DNA of 55,392 nt from Methylophaga sp. 41_12_T18 (lineage in GTDB: Bacteria; Pseudomonadota; Gammaproteobacteria; Nitrosococcales; Methylophagaceae). The notes under the pieces were generated by a model. It ran no database searches. It saw only the letters and a list, made by a program, of their open reading frames with translations, and was not told where the DNA came from. Both the position numbers and the translations under genes were made by a program. Numbering within the stretch: the stretch's first letter is position 1; every line of letters begins with the position of its first letter. Shown in pieces: positions 46,549 through 55,227 of this stretch. The stretch is from NCBI GenBank assembly GCA_002163115.1, contig MAAI01000002.1:1-55392 (forward strand), read 5' to 3'.

Positions 46549-46962
46549 ATGTTATTTATTTCCAACACCATCAGCATACCTGATGAAGAAATCGATTTAT
46601 CAGCCATTCGCTCCCAAGGTGCAGGCGGTCAAAATGTTAATAAAGTGTCATCAGCTATTCATTTACGCTTTGATATCGCCAACTCATCGTTGCCTGAGTT
46701 TTATCAACAACGTTTATTGCAGCTCAAAGATCGTCGTCTCAATAAAGACGGCGTCATCATTATCAAAGCACAACAGTTTCGCACCCAAGAAAAAAACAAA
46801 GCGGATGCATTACAACGTCTACAAGAGCTAATTAAAAGCGTTACTGTTGTACAAAAAGTCCGTCGGCAAACCAAACCCACTCGCGGTTCACAACGTAAAC
46901 GGCTAGATAAAAAAACATTGCGGGGCAAAACAAAAGCATTACGTGGCAAAATATCAGAATAA
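46549..46962 (+). CDS. arfB: Alternative ribosome-rescue factor B (peptidyl-tRNA hydrolase)
   Basis: 137 residues. The GGQ motif is at 26-28 within RSQGAGGQNVNKVSSAIHLR, the ArfB/YaeJ signature. The C-terminal tail is rich in K and R (QRKRLDKKTLRGKTKALRGK) and would enter the empty mRNA channel of stalled ribosomes. It releases nascent chains on non-stop ribosomes independently of tmRNA. It starts 5 nt after the diguanylate cyclase stop and is probably cotranscribed with it. Confidence 0.94.
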   Translation: MLFISNTISIPDEEIDLSAIRSQGAGGQNVNKVSSAIHLRFDIANSSLPEFYQQRLLQLKDRRLNKDGVIIIKAQQFRTQEKNKADALQRLQELIKSVTVVQKVRRQTKPTRGSQRKRLDKKTLRGKTKALRGKISE

Positions 46963-47038
46963 TTGCGTTGTCAGTCGTTAATTCAGCGTAAAATACGCCT
47001 CTATAAATAGTTACAAAAAACGATCTAAAATATAATCC

Positions 47039-47899
47039 ATGAAAACACCCAAACGAATCCAACCCTTAATCGATGATGGTTTAGTCGATGAAGTTGTCCG
47101 TCGCTTAATGAGTGGCAAAGAAGCCGATGTCTATGTCGTACGTTGTGGCGATGAAGTACGTTGTGCCAAAGTCTACAAAGAAGCAATCAAACGTGGCTTT
47201 AAACAAGCTGTCACCTATCAAGAAGGACGTAAGGTTCGCAATAGTCGACGGGCCCGAGCGATGGAAAAAGGCTCTAAGTTTGGACGCAAGCAGCAAGAAG
47301 AGACTTGGCAAACAGCTGAAGTCGATGCCTTATACCGCTTAGATAGTGCCGGTGTACGTGTGCCGCAGCCGTTTGATTGCTTAAATGGTGTGTTGTTAAT
47401 GGAATTGGTGGTTGATGAACAAGGTGAAGTTGCGCCTCGTTTAAGTGAAGTCACCATGTCAGCCCAACAAGCCATTGAAGATCACGGCATCGTCATGATC
47501 TATATTGTTCGCATGTTATGTGCCGGTATTGTCCATGGTGATTTATCTGAGTTTAATGTTTTAGTTGATGCTTTTGGACCGGTAATCATCGACTTACCGC
47601 AGGCTGTTGATGCTGCAGGTAACAATAATGCTCAAGCCATGCTCAAGCGCGATGTCGCTAATATCACCCGTTATTATGCTCAATATGCACCTAGCTTATT
47701 AACCAATACCTATGCCGATGAAATTTGGTCTTTATATGAAGATGGCCAACTCACGCCAGACACCGTATTAACCGGCGAATTCATAGCCGATACTCATGAT
47801 GCTGACGTTGATGGTGTCATGTCAGAAATCAAATCCATTTTGGCAGAAGAAGAACAACGCCAAGCTTATTTACGTGAACTCAACGAAGAAGATGCCTAG
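47039..47899 (+). CDS. RIO1-like serine protein kinase (PA4780 family)
   Basis: 286 residues. The kinase core shows SGKEADVYVVRCGDEVRCAK (ATP-binding loop and lysine), the catalytic loop GIVHGDLSEFNVLVD (HGDLSxxN) and the metal-binding VIIDLPQAVD. An RNSRRARAMEKGSKFGRK insert is typical of bacterial RIO1-like proteins. Targets are unknown. It is the first of four closely packed genes (DUF1415, MOSC, DUF2007) that continue with overlapping starts. Confidence 0.92.
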   Translation: MKTPKRIQPLIDDGLVDEVVRRLMSGKEADVYVVRCGDEVRCAKVYKEAIKRGFKQAVTYQEGRKVRNSRRARAMEKGSKFGRKQQEETWQTAEVDALYRLDSAGVRVPQPFDCLNGVLLMELVVDEQGEVAPRLSEVTMSAQQAIEDHGIVMIYIVRMLCAGIVHGDLSEFNVLVDAFGPVIIDLPQAVDAAGNNNAQAMLKRDVANITRYYAQYAPSLLTNTYADEIWSLYEDGQLTPDTVLTGEFIADTHDADVDGVMSEIKSILAEEEQRQAYLRELNEEDA

Positions 47900-47907
47900 G
47901 TAATAAC

Positions 47908-48465
47908 GTGAACCAAGATGAAATTATAACGCCAGTACGTAACTGGTTAGAAAAGTTAGTTATCGGCTTAAATCTATGCCCTTTCGCCAAGCGTGAATAT
48001 ATCAATGATCGTATTCGCTTTGCCGTCACCGATGCCGAAGACAAACAGGCTTTATTACAAGTGCTCAAGCAAGAATTAGATAGCTTGAGTCAAGATAGTT
48101 CGATTGAAACTACCTTGTTAATTCATCCTGAAGTGTTACAAGACTTTTACGACTACAATGAGTTTCTCGATATTGTTGATGGTTTATTGATTGATCTTGA
48201 TCTGGAAGGCATCTTTCAAGTGGCCAGCTTTCATCCTGATTATCAGTTTGCCGACACTCAGTTTGAAGATGTCGAAAACTTCAGTAATCGTTCGCCCTAC
48301 CCTTTATTGCATATCATTCGGGAACAATCATTGGAATTAGCCATCGCCGGTTATGACAATGCCGATGAAATCCCTGATCGAAATATCGCCTTATTACAGG
48401 AAATGGGCAGTGATAAAGTCAGTGCCATGTACCAATCTTATTTCGAACCAAGCGACAAAAAATGA
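47908..48465 (+). CDS. DUF1415 family protein
   Basis: 185 residues, GTG start 8 nt after the kinase stop. VRNWLEKLVIGLNLCPFAKRE, ETTLLIHPEVLQDFYDYNEFL (in part) and FQVASFHPDYQFADT, plus NRSPYPLLHIIREQS, are the conserved blocks of DUF1415, a widespread proteobacterial family of unknown function. The conserved cysteine (NLCPFA) and the histidine/aspartate of FHPDYQF suggest an enzymatic site. Its stop overlaps the MOSC start (ATGA). Confidence 0.9.
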   Translation: MNQDEIITPVRNWLEKLVIGLNLCPFAKREYINDRIRFAVTDAEDKQALLQVLKQELDSLSQDSSIETTLLIHPEVLQDFYDYNEFLDIVDGLLIDLDLEGIFQVASFHPDYQFADTQFEDVENFSNRSPYPLLHIIREQSLELAIAGYDNADEIPDRNIALLQEMGSDKVSAMYQSYFEPSDKK

Positions 48466-48929
48466 CCGGCCAAGTCAGCGATATTTTAATTGCAGCACAA
48501 ACAGCTGCAGCTTGTCAGCCACAGTCTGTCGTTACAGCTCATGCTGGCAAAGGTCTGTTCGGTGACCGCTATTATGCCCCCCAAGGCTCCATTGCTAGCT
48601 CAACGAATAGCAATGCTGATTTTGAAATCACCTTAATTGACCAAGCGCACATTGATGCTTTCAACCAACAATCAGGCCAGCAATATAGTGGAGCTGATTT
48701 CCGGCGTAACATTGTGACCACCGGCATAGATCTCAACCAGTTTGAAGGCCAAGAGTTTATAGTTGGTGAAGTACGGTTAAAAGGCATTAGTTTGTGTGAA
48801 CCCTGTGCTTTTTTAGCTGACTTATTAGGTAAAGACGTTGTAAAACTCATGCTCCACAAGGCGGGTCTTCGAGCACAAATATTAAATGATGGTAAGATTC
48901 AACTTTCGGATAAGGTAACGACAATATGA
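48462..48929 (+). CDS. MOSC-domain protein
   Basis: 155 residues. GLFGDRYYAPQGS, then EITLIDQAHIDAFNQQ, FRRNIVTTGIDLNQFEGQEF and the conserved cysteine in LCEPCAFLADLLG are the MOSC (molybdenum cofactor sulfurase C-terminal) pattern; C is followed by GLRAQILNDGKI. Members bind a sulfurated molybdenum ligand or act as carriers; the substrate here is unknown. Overlaps both neighbours by 4 nt (ATGA), so it is translationally coupled to DUF1415 and DUF2007. Confidence 0.88.
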   Translation: MTGQVSDILIAAQTAAACQPQSVVTAHAGKGLFGDRYYAPQGSIASSTNSNADFEITLIDQAHIDAFNQQSGQQYSGADFRRNIVTTGIDLNQFEGQEFIVGEVRLKGISLCEPCAFLADLLGKDVVKLMLHKAGLRAQILNDGKIQLSDKVTTI

Positions 48930-49231
48930 AATTACTCTATACCAATGAAAACCGTTTATTAGTGAATAACGTATTAAATCTTGTTGAAAATGCCGGTATT
49001 ACTATCTCATTAAAAAATGAGTTTGCAGGCGGCGCTGCAGGCCTGTTAGTACCGCATGAAACATGGTTAGAGGTATGGGTTGAAGATACAGATTATGATA
49101 GGGCCAAGATCATTATCCAATCTTTATTCAATACCGAACAACAACCAGGCTGGGTCTGTAACCAGTGCAGTGAATATAATGATGCATCATTTGACTATTG
49201 CTGGAATTGCCAATATTCATCTGATCAATAA
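48926..49231 (+). CDS. DUF2007-type signalling protein with C-terminal zinc ribbon
   Basis: 101 residues. The first 70 residues (LLVNNVLNLVENAGITISLKN, quoted in part, with EVWVEDTDYDRAKIII) are the DUF2007 fold of two beta-alpha units like PII-type signal transducers. The end carries CNQCSEYNDASFDYCWNC, a CxxC...CxxC zinc ribbon. Function unknown. Last gene of the coupled four-gene operon; its 3' end overlaps the convergent DUF6868-like gene by 7 nt. Confidence 0.82.
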   Translation: MKLLYTNENRLLVNNVLNLVENAGITISLKNEFAGGAAGLLVPHETWLEVWVEDTDYDRAKIIIQSLFNTEQQPGWVCNQCSEYNDASFDYCWNCQYSSDQ

Positions 49232-49467
49232 AGCCATTCCAGCACTAAATATGGCACTAAGTTCAACATCAAAAATAACACTTTAAATAGTCCTAAAAAG
49301 CTATACATCACCACATTAAAGCTTTCTCTTGATATCGTAACCCATCTAGTTTGGCTTGCATAAACCCAGTCCGGCTTGGCAAAAATAAAGCTTGCCCAGA
49401 CGATAAATAAGCTGCCATTGATGATCGTACACCACATAAAAAATGTGGTTAGTATTTGCATATCCAT
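49225..49467 (-). CDS. Small membrane protein (DUF6868-like)
   Basis: About 80 residues, two membrane helices (about 5-25 and 53-75) separated by DWVYASQTRWVTISRESFN. The order FFMWCTIINGSLFIVWASFI, DWVY, RW..IS.E.FN, MYSFLGLFKV, NLVPYL fits the family I know as DUF6868. The ATG at 49467 has GAGG at 9 nt; the longer TTG at 49482 is possible. Its stop lies inside the last codons of the convergent DUF2007 gene. Function unknown. Confidence 0.62.
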   Translation of the reverse strand: MDMQILTTFFMWCTIINGSLFIVWASFIFAKPDWVYASQTRWVTISRESFNVVMYSFLGLFKVLFLMLNLVPYLVLEWLY

Positions 49468-49659
49468 ATCGCTCAACCTCAAATATATTTAATACATTAA
49501 TCAAATCGTCAAACCGATATTAGCATCACCAGTAGCAAAATTTAAAATTTGGCTTAAGTGAATGTGAATAATGTAATTGAAGGAACAATGGTTAATCTGG
49601 TTACGAGCCAATTAACAAGCTGTGATTAAGGTATTTTGGGAAGATAGAGCGCTAGAAAT

Positions 49660-49693
49660 TGGCACGCTAGATTAGAAGCAATCTAACGTGCCA
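49660..49693 (-). terminator. Hairpin downstream of the aminotransferase gene
   Basis: A 14-bp stem (TGGCACGTTAGATT / AATCTAGCGTGCCA with one G-U pair, 6-nt loop) lies 10 nt past the aminotransferase stop. The following T content is modest (ATTTCT), so it may be an mRNA 3' stabiliser as well as a terminator. Confidence 0.7.
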
Positions 49694-49702
49694 GCAGTCT
49701 AT

Positions 49703-50824
49703 TTATTTTGCTGAATCAAAAATTTCTTTCAGCGCAGATGTACACAAAATGATATTTTCTTTGCGTGACGAATAGCCCATCAGGCCGATACGCCAAACTT
49801 TTCCAGCCAAAGCGCCTAAACCTGCGCCTACTTCTAGGTTGTAGTCATTTAGCAATGTAGACCGTACCATCGCATCATCAACGCCTTCAGGGATCCATAC
49901 CGTATTCAATTGCGGTAAACGATCACCTTCTTTCACTACAAAACTCATGCCTAGAGATTCTAGACCGGCTTTTAGCTCTAGATGATTTTTAGTATGACGG
50001 GCCCAAGCATTTTCCAAGCCTTCTTCGGTCAACATCACTAACGACTCATGTAAGCCGTATAAGGTATTTACTGGCGCAGTATGGTGATAAGCACGCTTTT
50101 TACCTTCGCCCCAATAAGCCATTACCAAATTCAAGTCTAAGAACCAACTTGCTACAGGTGTCTTACGGTTTGATAATTTTTTAATGGCCCGCTCACCAAA
50201 ACTAATCGGTGAAATACCTGGCATCGCAGATAAACATTTTTGTGAACCAGAATAAATGGCATCAATTTCCCATTCATCAACGCGTAACTCAGAACCCGCT
50301 AATGACGTTACCGCATCAACGATAGTAATACAGTCATAATCATGCGCTAATTTACACAAGGTTTTTGCATCAGATTGCGCACCCGTTGAGGTTTCAGCAT
50401 GAACAAATGCCACAATTTTAGCGTCAGGGTTATCTTTTAATGCTTGTTCTAACTTGTCTGCTGAAACGGCTTCGCCCCAGCTATCTTCAACAACGACTGC
50501 TTCGCCACCAAAGCGAACCACATTCTCTTTCATGCGGTTACCAAACACGCCATTGATGCAAACAATGACTTTATCGCCCGGCTCAACTAAATTAGCAAAA
50601 CATGTTTCCATACCCGCAGAACCAGGGGCTGAAACAGGCATCGTTAATTCATTTTCAGTTTGAAAAGCGTATTTAAGCGCGTCTTTGACCTCATCCATCA
50701 TGCCAATAAATGCAGGGTCTAAATGACCAATGGTCGGACGAGCCATAGCTTGTAGAATACGAGGATGAACATCTGCTGGACCAGGGCCCATCAATGTACG
50801 TACAGGTGGATTAAATGAGCGCAT
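49703..50824 (-). CDS. Serine/alanine--glyoxylate aminotransferase family protein
   Basis: 373 residues, PLP-dependent class [34 protein letters not shown], the PLP aspartate in [10 protein letters not shown] and the Schiff-base lysine in [20 protein letters not shown] (in part) identify the AGT1/PucG/SgaA group, which transaminates glyoxylate to glycine using serine or alanine. It is divergent from glcDEF, which makes glyoxylate from glycolate, so the pair forms a glycolate-to-glycine route. Whether serine, alanine or a ureide is the donor cannot be decided from sequence. Confidence 0.92.
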   Translation of the reverse strand: MRSFNPPVRTLMGPGPADVHPRILQAMARPTIGHLDPAFIGMMDEVKDALKYAFQTENELTMPVSAPGSAGMETCFANLVEPGDKVIVCINGVFGNRMKENVVRFGGEAVVVEDSWGEAVSADKLEQALKDNPDAKIVAFVHAETSTGAQSDAKTLCKLAHDYDCITIVDAVTSLAGSELRVDEWEIDAIYSGSQKCLSAMPGISPISFGERAIKKLSNRKTPVASWFLDLNLVMAYWGEGKKRAYHHTAPVNTLYGLHESLVMLTEEGLENAWARHTKNHLELKAGLESLGMSFVVKEGDRLPQLNTVWIPEGVDDAMVRSTLLNDYNLEVGAGLGALAGKVWRIGLMGYSSRKENIILCTSALKEIFDSAK

Positions 50825-50870
50825 TGTAGTTAAATCTTAATTGAAATAAAAAATCATTATAATAATACCT

Positions 50871-52301
50871 ATGCAAATTACTCAAGAATTGTTAAAAAAT
50901 TTACCCAAACATATTGTCTTACAAGGTGATGAAAATACCCGACCATACGAATGTGACGGCTTAAGCGTATATCGCCAGAAACCTTTAGCTGTCGTGTTGC
51001 CGGAAACAGTCGACCAAATTAAACAAGTCTTAGCTATCTGCAAACAATTCAATACCCCGGTGGTCACACGTGGTGCAGGAACGGGCCTCGCCGGCGGCGC
51101 AATCCCCTTAGAAAACAGCGTCGTATTGGGCCTGTCTAAACTCAGTCAAATTAAATCGATCGACCCAATTGCAAAAACAGCCATCGTCGAACCCGGTGTA
51201 AGAAATATATCTATTAGTGAAGCCGTCGCTGAATTTGGCCTTTATTACGCACCCGACCCTTCCTCACAAATTGCCTGCACCATTGGTGGCAATGTTGCGG
51301 AAAACTCAGGCGGTGTTCATTGTTTGAAATACGGTTTAACGGTTCACAATATAGTTACCGTTAAAATTCTGACTATTGATGGTGAAGAATTAACTTTAAG
51401 CCGTGATGATGACGGTCTCGGCCTATTAGCCTTGATGACCGGCTCAGAAGGTTTATTAGGCGTGATTACCGAAGTCACCGTTAAACTGACCGACAAACCC
51501 GCCCAAGTACAACTGGTGGTTGCCGGTTTTGACAAGGTTGGCGATTGTGCCAATGCGGTCACCAATATCATTCAAGCAGGCATTATTCCTGCTGGCCTAG
51601 AAATGATGGATTCCTTTGCCATTGAAGCGGCGGAAGACTTTGCTCATGCAGGTTACCCAAGAGATGCCCAAGCACTGTTATTGTGTGAACTTGATGGCGA
51701 ATCAGCTGCAGTCGAAGCCGAGCTTAAACAAGTGCTCAACATTTTGTCAGATGCTAGCAGTCTGACCGTTGCTAAAGATGAACAACACCGCGCTGCATTA
51801 TGGCAAGGGCGTAAATCAGCCTTTCCAGCTGTTGGCCGCTTATCTCCAGACTACTATTGTATGGATGGCACCATCCCAAGACGTTACCTCGCCGATGTTT
51901 TAGAAAAAATTAGTGAACTCTCCACCTTCTATGGTTTACGAGTTGCCAATGTCTTCCATGCCGGTGATGGCAATTTACACCCACTGATCCTCTATGATGC
52001 AAATAAACCGGGGGAGTTAGAAAAGACTGAAAAGTTCGGTACTGATATTTTGAAATTATGTGTGGATTTCGGCGGTAGCATTACCGGTGAACATGGTGTT
52101 GGTATCGAAAAGCTCGATGCCATGTGTCATCAATTTGAATCTGATGAGTTGGAAATATTCCATCAAATCAAAGCCGTTTTTGATCCCAAGGCATTGCTTA
52201 ACCCTGGTAAAGCCGTGCCTACATTGCATCGCTGTGCTGAATTAGGTGGCATGCATGTCCATAATGGCCAACTGCCCCATCCCGAATTGGAAAGGTTTTA
52301 A
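50871..52301 (+). CDS. glcD: Glycolate oxidase subunit GlcD
   Basis: 476 residues. FAD-binding PCMH domain: VVTRGAGTGLAGGAIP (about 64-79), DPSSQIACTIGGNVAENSGG, TGSEGLLGVITEVTVKL. The FAD-oxidase C-terminal domain has YYCMDGTIPRR, NVFHAGDGNLHP and SITGEHGVGIEK. With GlcE and GlcF it oxidises glycolate to glyoxylate at the inner membrane and passes electrons to the quinone pool. The stop overlaps glcE as TAATG. Confidence 0.95.
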   Translation: MQITQELLKNLPKHIVLQGDENTRPYECDGLSVYRQKPLAVVLPETVDQIKQVLAICKQFNTPVVTRGAGTGLAGGAIPLENSVVLGLSKLSQIKSIDPIAKTAIVEPGVRNISISEAVAEFGLYYAPDPSSQIACTIGGNVAENSGGVHCLKYGLTVHNIVTVKILTIDGEELTLSRDDDGLGLLALMTGSEGLLGVITEVTVKLTDKPAQVQLVVAGFDKVGDCANAVTNIIQAGIIPAGLEMMDSFAIEAAEDFAHAGYPRDAQALLLCELDGESAAVEAELKQVLNILSDASSLTVAKDEQHRAALWQGRKSAFPAVGRLSPDYYCMDGTIPRRYLADVLEKISELSTFYGLRVANVFHAGDGNLHPLILYDANKPGELEKTEKFGTDILKLCVDFGGSITGEHGVGIEKLDAMCHQFESDELEIFHQIKAVFDPKALLNPGKAVPTLHRCAELGGMHVHNGQLPHPELERF

Positions 52302-52876
52302 TGTCAGCAATTAATATTGAGCAAATACAACAACAAGTGTTAACGGCAACAACCTTACAACTTATCGGCCGTGGTAGTCAGCTCCAACCAACACAGGCTG
52401 CTATTTTAGACATGTCACTCTATCAAGGTGTCATTGACTATCATCCGCAAGAATTAATGTTAACGGTGAAAGCAGGCACTACGATTGAGCAGATTAAACA
52501 AACATTAGCAGTTAATAATCAAGCCTTACCCTTTTCGACATCCAGCAGCACTATCGGTGCTGCTTATGCAATGGGCGGTGCCGAATTCAGGGATGCAGTA
52601 TTAGGCGTTAAGATTATTGATGGCCAAGGTCGAGTGCTTAACTTTGGTGGCCAAGTAATGAAGAATGTCGCTGGCTACGATGTCACTCGACTACTGGTTG
52701 GTTCTAAGGGAAAGTTAGCTGTTATCTGTGAAGTCAGTTTAAAGGTATTACCACTGGCCTACGTTGCCCAGACCAACACTAGCAACTCAGCTACGGTCAG
52801 TCAGCCTTCCTTGCTTAAACAAAAGATTGCCGATGGCTTAAAGCAGGTATTTGATCCTAAGGCGGTGTTTGTCTAA
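52301..52876 (+). CDS. glcE: Glycolate oxidase subunit GlcE, shortened form
   Basis: 191 residues, against about 350 in E. coli. The FAD-binding half is intact: GRGSQ, the ELMLTVKAGTTIEQIKQTL segment, FRDAVLGVKIIDGQGRVLNF (in part), FGGQVMKNVAGYDVTRLLVG and GKLAVICEVSLKVLP. After residue about 155 the normal substrate-domain region of about 150 residues is missing, and the protein goes through a serine/glutamine-rich linker straight to the usual last helix, KIADGLKQVFDPKAVF. The frame is open and coupled to both neighbours by TAATG, so it looks like a clean internal shortening and not decay. Confidence 0.88.
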   Translation: MSAINIEQIQQQVLTATTLQLIGRGSQLQPTQAAILDMSLYQGVIDYHPQELMLTVKAGTTIEQIKQTLAVNNQALPFSTSSSTIGAAYAMGGAEFRDAVLGVKIIDGQGRVLNFGGQVMKNVAGYDVTRLLVGSKGKLAVICEVSLKVLPLAYVAQTNTSNSATVSQPSLLKQKIADGLKQVFDPKAVFV

Positions 52877-54030
52877 TGCAAACTAAACTGCCACAAGATT
52901 TTGCTGATAGCGAGGTAGGCCTTAAGGCCGATAAGATCCTTCGCTCATGTGTACATTGTGGCTTTTGTTTAGCCACCTGCCCCACCTATCAACTATTAGG
53001 CAATGAATTAGATTCTCCTCGCGGACGAATTTACCTTATTAAATCGGCCTTAGAAGGTGAATCGTTTGGCGGCGATAGCATTCAGCACTTAGATAGTTGC
53101 TTAACCTGTCGCGCCTGTGAAACAACTTGTCCTTCCGGTGTCCAGTTTGCCAGCCTACTTGATATTGGTCGTGCTTTTGTTGAGCCGAAACGACCGTTAT
53201 GGCAAAAGGTTTATCGCAGCTCTATTCGTAAACTATTAACCTCACCAAAGCTGTTTAATAGCCTTAGCCCATTGTTTCGCCACTCAGCTATTCAAACCGC
53301 TCTCATTGCACCGAAAACTGTAAACTCACGCGTTTTATTACTGACTGGTTGTGTGCAACCTAGCCTCGCACCTAATATCAATCATGCAACTAAGAACGTA
53401 TTAGCTCAGCTGGATATAGATGTAATCGAAAGTCCACAACAACAGTGCTGTGGTGCCATAGATCAACATTTAGCGGCTGAAGGTGCTGCATTAACTAAAA
53501 TCAAACATAACATCGATCATTGGTCAGCCTTACTTGACGATCAAGTCGACTGCATTATTTCTACCGCCAGTGGTTGTGGCGTGATGGTCAAAGACTATGC
53601 GCAATACTTTGATAAAGATGATGCTTATTACGACAGAGCCGTCCAAGTAGCTAGTAAAACTAAGGACATCGCAGAATATCTATTAGATAAAGATCTAACC
53701 GAACTCAGTCGAACAAGCGACAAGGTTTCAGTGCAAATCCCTTGTAGCCTACAACATGGCCAACAACTACCGAATGTAGTCAACCAAGTGCTAACAAAAG
53801 TGGGCTATGATATTTCACCGGTCAAAGATAGTCATTTATGTTGTGGCTCAGCGGGTACCTACTCGATACTGCAACCCAAGTTATCTAAACAGTTACGCAA
53901 TAACAAAGTGGCCAACCTGACTAAATCAAATCCTGAGGTCATTGTCACCGCTAATATTGGTTGCTTAATGCATATCCAAAAAGGCACCGACACACCGGTC
54001 AAACATTGGATTGAACTGTTAAATAACTGA
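52876..54030 (+). CDS. glcF: Glycolate oxidase iron-sulfur subunit GlcF
   Basis: 384 residues. Two [4Fe-4S] motifs, CVHCGFCLATCPTY (about 26-39) and CLTCRACETTCPSG (about 75-88), each end in the extra CP. Two cysteine-rich CCG domains follow (QQQCCGAIDQHLA and HLCCGSAGTYSI). It carries electrons from GlcD/GlcE to the membrane quinone. Start overlaps the glcE stop (TAATG). The unit ends in a 12-bp hairpin. Confidence 0.95.
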   Translation: MQTKLPQDFADSEVGLKADKILRSCVHCGFCLATCPTYQLLGNELDSPRGRIYLIKSALEGESFGGDSIQHLDSCLTCRACETTCPSGVQFASLLDIGRAFVEPKRPLWQKVYRSSIRKLLTSPKLFNSLSPLFRHSAIQTALIAPKTVNSRVLLLTGCVQPSLAPNINHATKNVLAQLDIDVIESPQQQCCGAIDQHLAAEGAALTKIKHNIDHWSALLDDQVDCIISTASGCGVMVKDYAQYFDKDDAYYDRAVQVASKTKDIAEYLLDKDLTELSRTSDKVSVQIPCSLQHGQQLPNVVNQVLTKVGYDISPVKDSHLCCGSAGTYSILQPKLSKQLRNNKVANLTKSNPEVIVTANIGCLMHIQKGTDTPVKHWIELLNN

Positions 54031-54032
54031 AC

Positions 54033-54065
54033 ACTAGGTGCTGAGTGTTACTGTCAGCACCTAGT
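54033..54065. terminator. Hairpin between convergent glcF and AhpD-like genes
   Basis: A perfect 12-bp stem (ACTAGGTGCTGA / TCAGCACCTAGT, loop GTGTTACTG) sits 2 nt after the glcF stop and 12 nt from the convergent gene. It lacks a strong T-run on either side, so termination efficiency is uncertain. Confidence 0.65.
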
Positions 54066-54077
54066 CCATCAACACCG

Positions 54078-54650
54078 CTAAGATTGCTGCCACTGACGTG
54101 GTGAAAATACATCATCAAGTTCAGTATGAAATAGATGATTAGCGTAATTACTGATTGTCTTAACTGAAATTGCCAAAATAATTTCCAAGATATGGTGTTG
54201 TTGATAGCCAACAGCTAAAAAAACTTCAACATCAGCACGGGTTGGTAAACCTCTCTTTATCACTAAACTACGAGTAAATTCACTTAAGACCGCTAGTTTA
54301 CGATCTGTAATCGTATCGTTATTACGAATCGCATCGGTGACATCTGTTGGCACTTTAGACATCGCATCAGCAATGAAACTATGTGCCGATACACAATATT
54401 CACACCCATTTTCATGACTGATCGTTAGCAAGATCACCTCTTGTTCGACTGCTGACAAATCAGTTTCATTTCTAAACAACTCATAGCCATGTAGATACGA
54501 CTCTAACAGGCCATAAGAATTGGCCATCTTTGAATACATATTAGGAATAAAGCCAAATTTTTGTTGAGCACCAGTCAATAATGGTTTGACCTTGGGCAGC
54601 GCCTGCTCCACCGTTTGGCTCGCTAGGCTTAACTTATATTCTGAATTCAT
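54078..54650 (-). CDS. Carboxymuconolactone decarboxylase / AhpD-like protein
   Basis: 190 residues, all-helical. The redox motif CEYCVSAHSFIAD (CxxC...H, about residues 83-95) is that of AhpD-like and peroxidase-related CMD proteins, preceded by QEVILLTISHENG. FGFIPNMYSKMANS near the N-terminus and the C-terminal ISNYANHLFHTELDD are typical of the about 180-190-residue 'peroxidase-related' group. It is probably a thiol reductase or peroxidase in the cytoplasm. The cupredoxin-like gene is upstream on the same strand, 67 nt away. Confidence 0.88.
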   Translation of the reverse strand: MNSEYKLSLASQTVEQALPKVKPLLTGAQQKFGFIPNMYSKMANSYGLLESYLHGYELFRNETDLSAVEQEVILLTISHENGCEYCVSAHSFIADAMSKVPTDVTDAIRNNDTITDRKLAVLSEFTRSLVIKRGLPTRADVEVFLAVGYQQHHILEIILAISVKTISNYANHLFHTELDDVFSPRQWQQS

Positions 54651-54717
54651 CTTGTACTCCTTTAATGGTGATATACGAAGCTAATTGTGTTCGCATAGCA
54701 CCATCGTTATTAATCAA

Positions 54718-55092
54718 TTATTTGCTCACACCCACGTCATACCAAGGTGTTGGATTGATTGGGCATTTGTAACGAAAACCATTGTCAGTAATAGTTACCC
54801 GAGTAGTAATCGATTCACCTTGTTCAATCGGTGTCTGTTCTAAAAACTCCTTGGTTATAGGATCTTGCAACCAGAAGCCCACCAACTTGCCTGCTTTATT
54901 TTCAACGATGAACTCATATTCACCGGCCTTTAAGCCTGCCAAGGTTTCATCTGCTGCAAAATAGCCGTTATATTCCGATAAATGAATGGTTGTTACGCCA
55001 TTTTCAGTAGTCGGCACATCAGCTAAAGAAATCCCAGTTAATAAAACTGTCGCCCCAAAAAACACACTGGCTAATACATGCTTAATTTTCAT
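54718..55092 (-). CDS. Periplasmic cupredoxin-like protein
   Basis: 124 residues with a signal peptide (about 1-24, ending SLADV). The mature part is a small beta sandwich (TTIHLSEYNGYFAAD, LKAGEYEFIVENKAGKLVGFW in part, EQGESITTRVTIT) that reads as a cupredoxin-like fold. The metal-loop region is FRYKCPINPTPWYDV: it has a cysteine but no histidines before or after in the usual positions, so a normal type-1 copper site is unlikely. Function unknown. The gene is divergent from the AraC-type regulator with a dyad between them. Confidence 0.68.
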   Translation of the reverse strand: MKIKHVLASVFFGATVLLTGISLADVPTTENGVTTIHLSEYNGYFAADETLAGLKAGEYEFIVENKAGKLVGFWLQDPITKEFLEQTPIEQGESITTRVTITDNGFRYKCPINPTPWYDVGVSK

Positions 55093-55126
55093 CTTGTCAC
55101 CTCAATATTGTTTAATCGTTATAAAA

Positions 55127-55144
55127 ATCACTAACGCTAGTGAT
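55127..55144. promoter_or_regulatory. Dyad operator between the cupredoxin-like gene and the AraC-type gene
   Basis: The perfect inverted repeat ATCACTA-ACGC-TAGTGAT lies 35 nt upstream of the leftward gene and 83 nt upstream of the regulator gene. It is a good candidate operator for one or both. Confidence 0.55.
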
Positions 55145-55227
55145 GGATTAACAGTATAGGCTGACAAAAAAGATTAACTATGCGATATTATCCTAGTGTT
55201 ATGTCATAGAATCTTTAAGGATAGATT

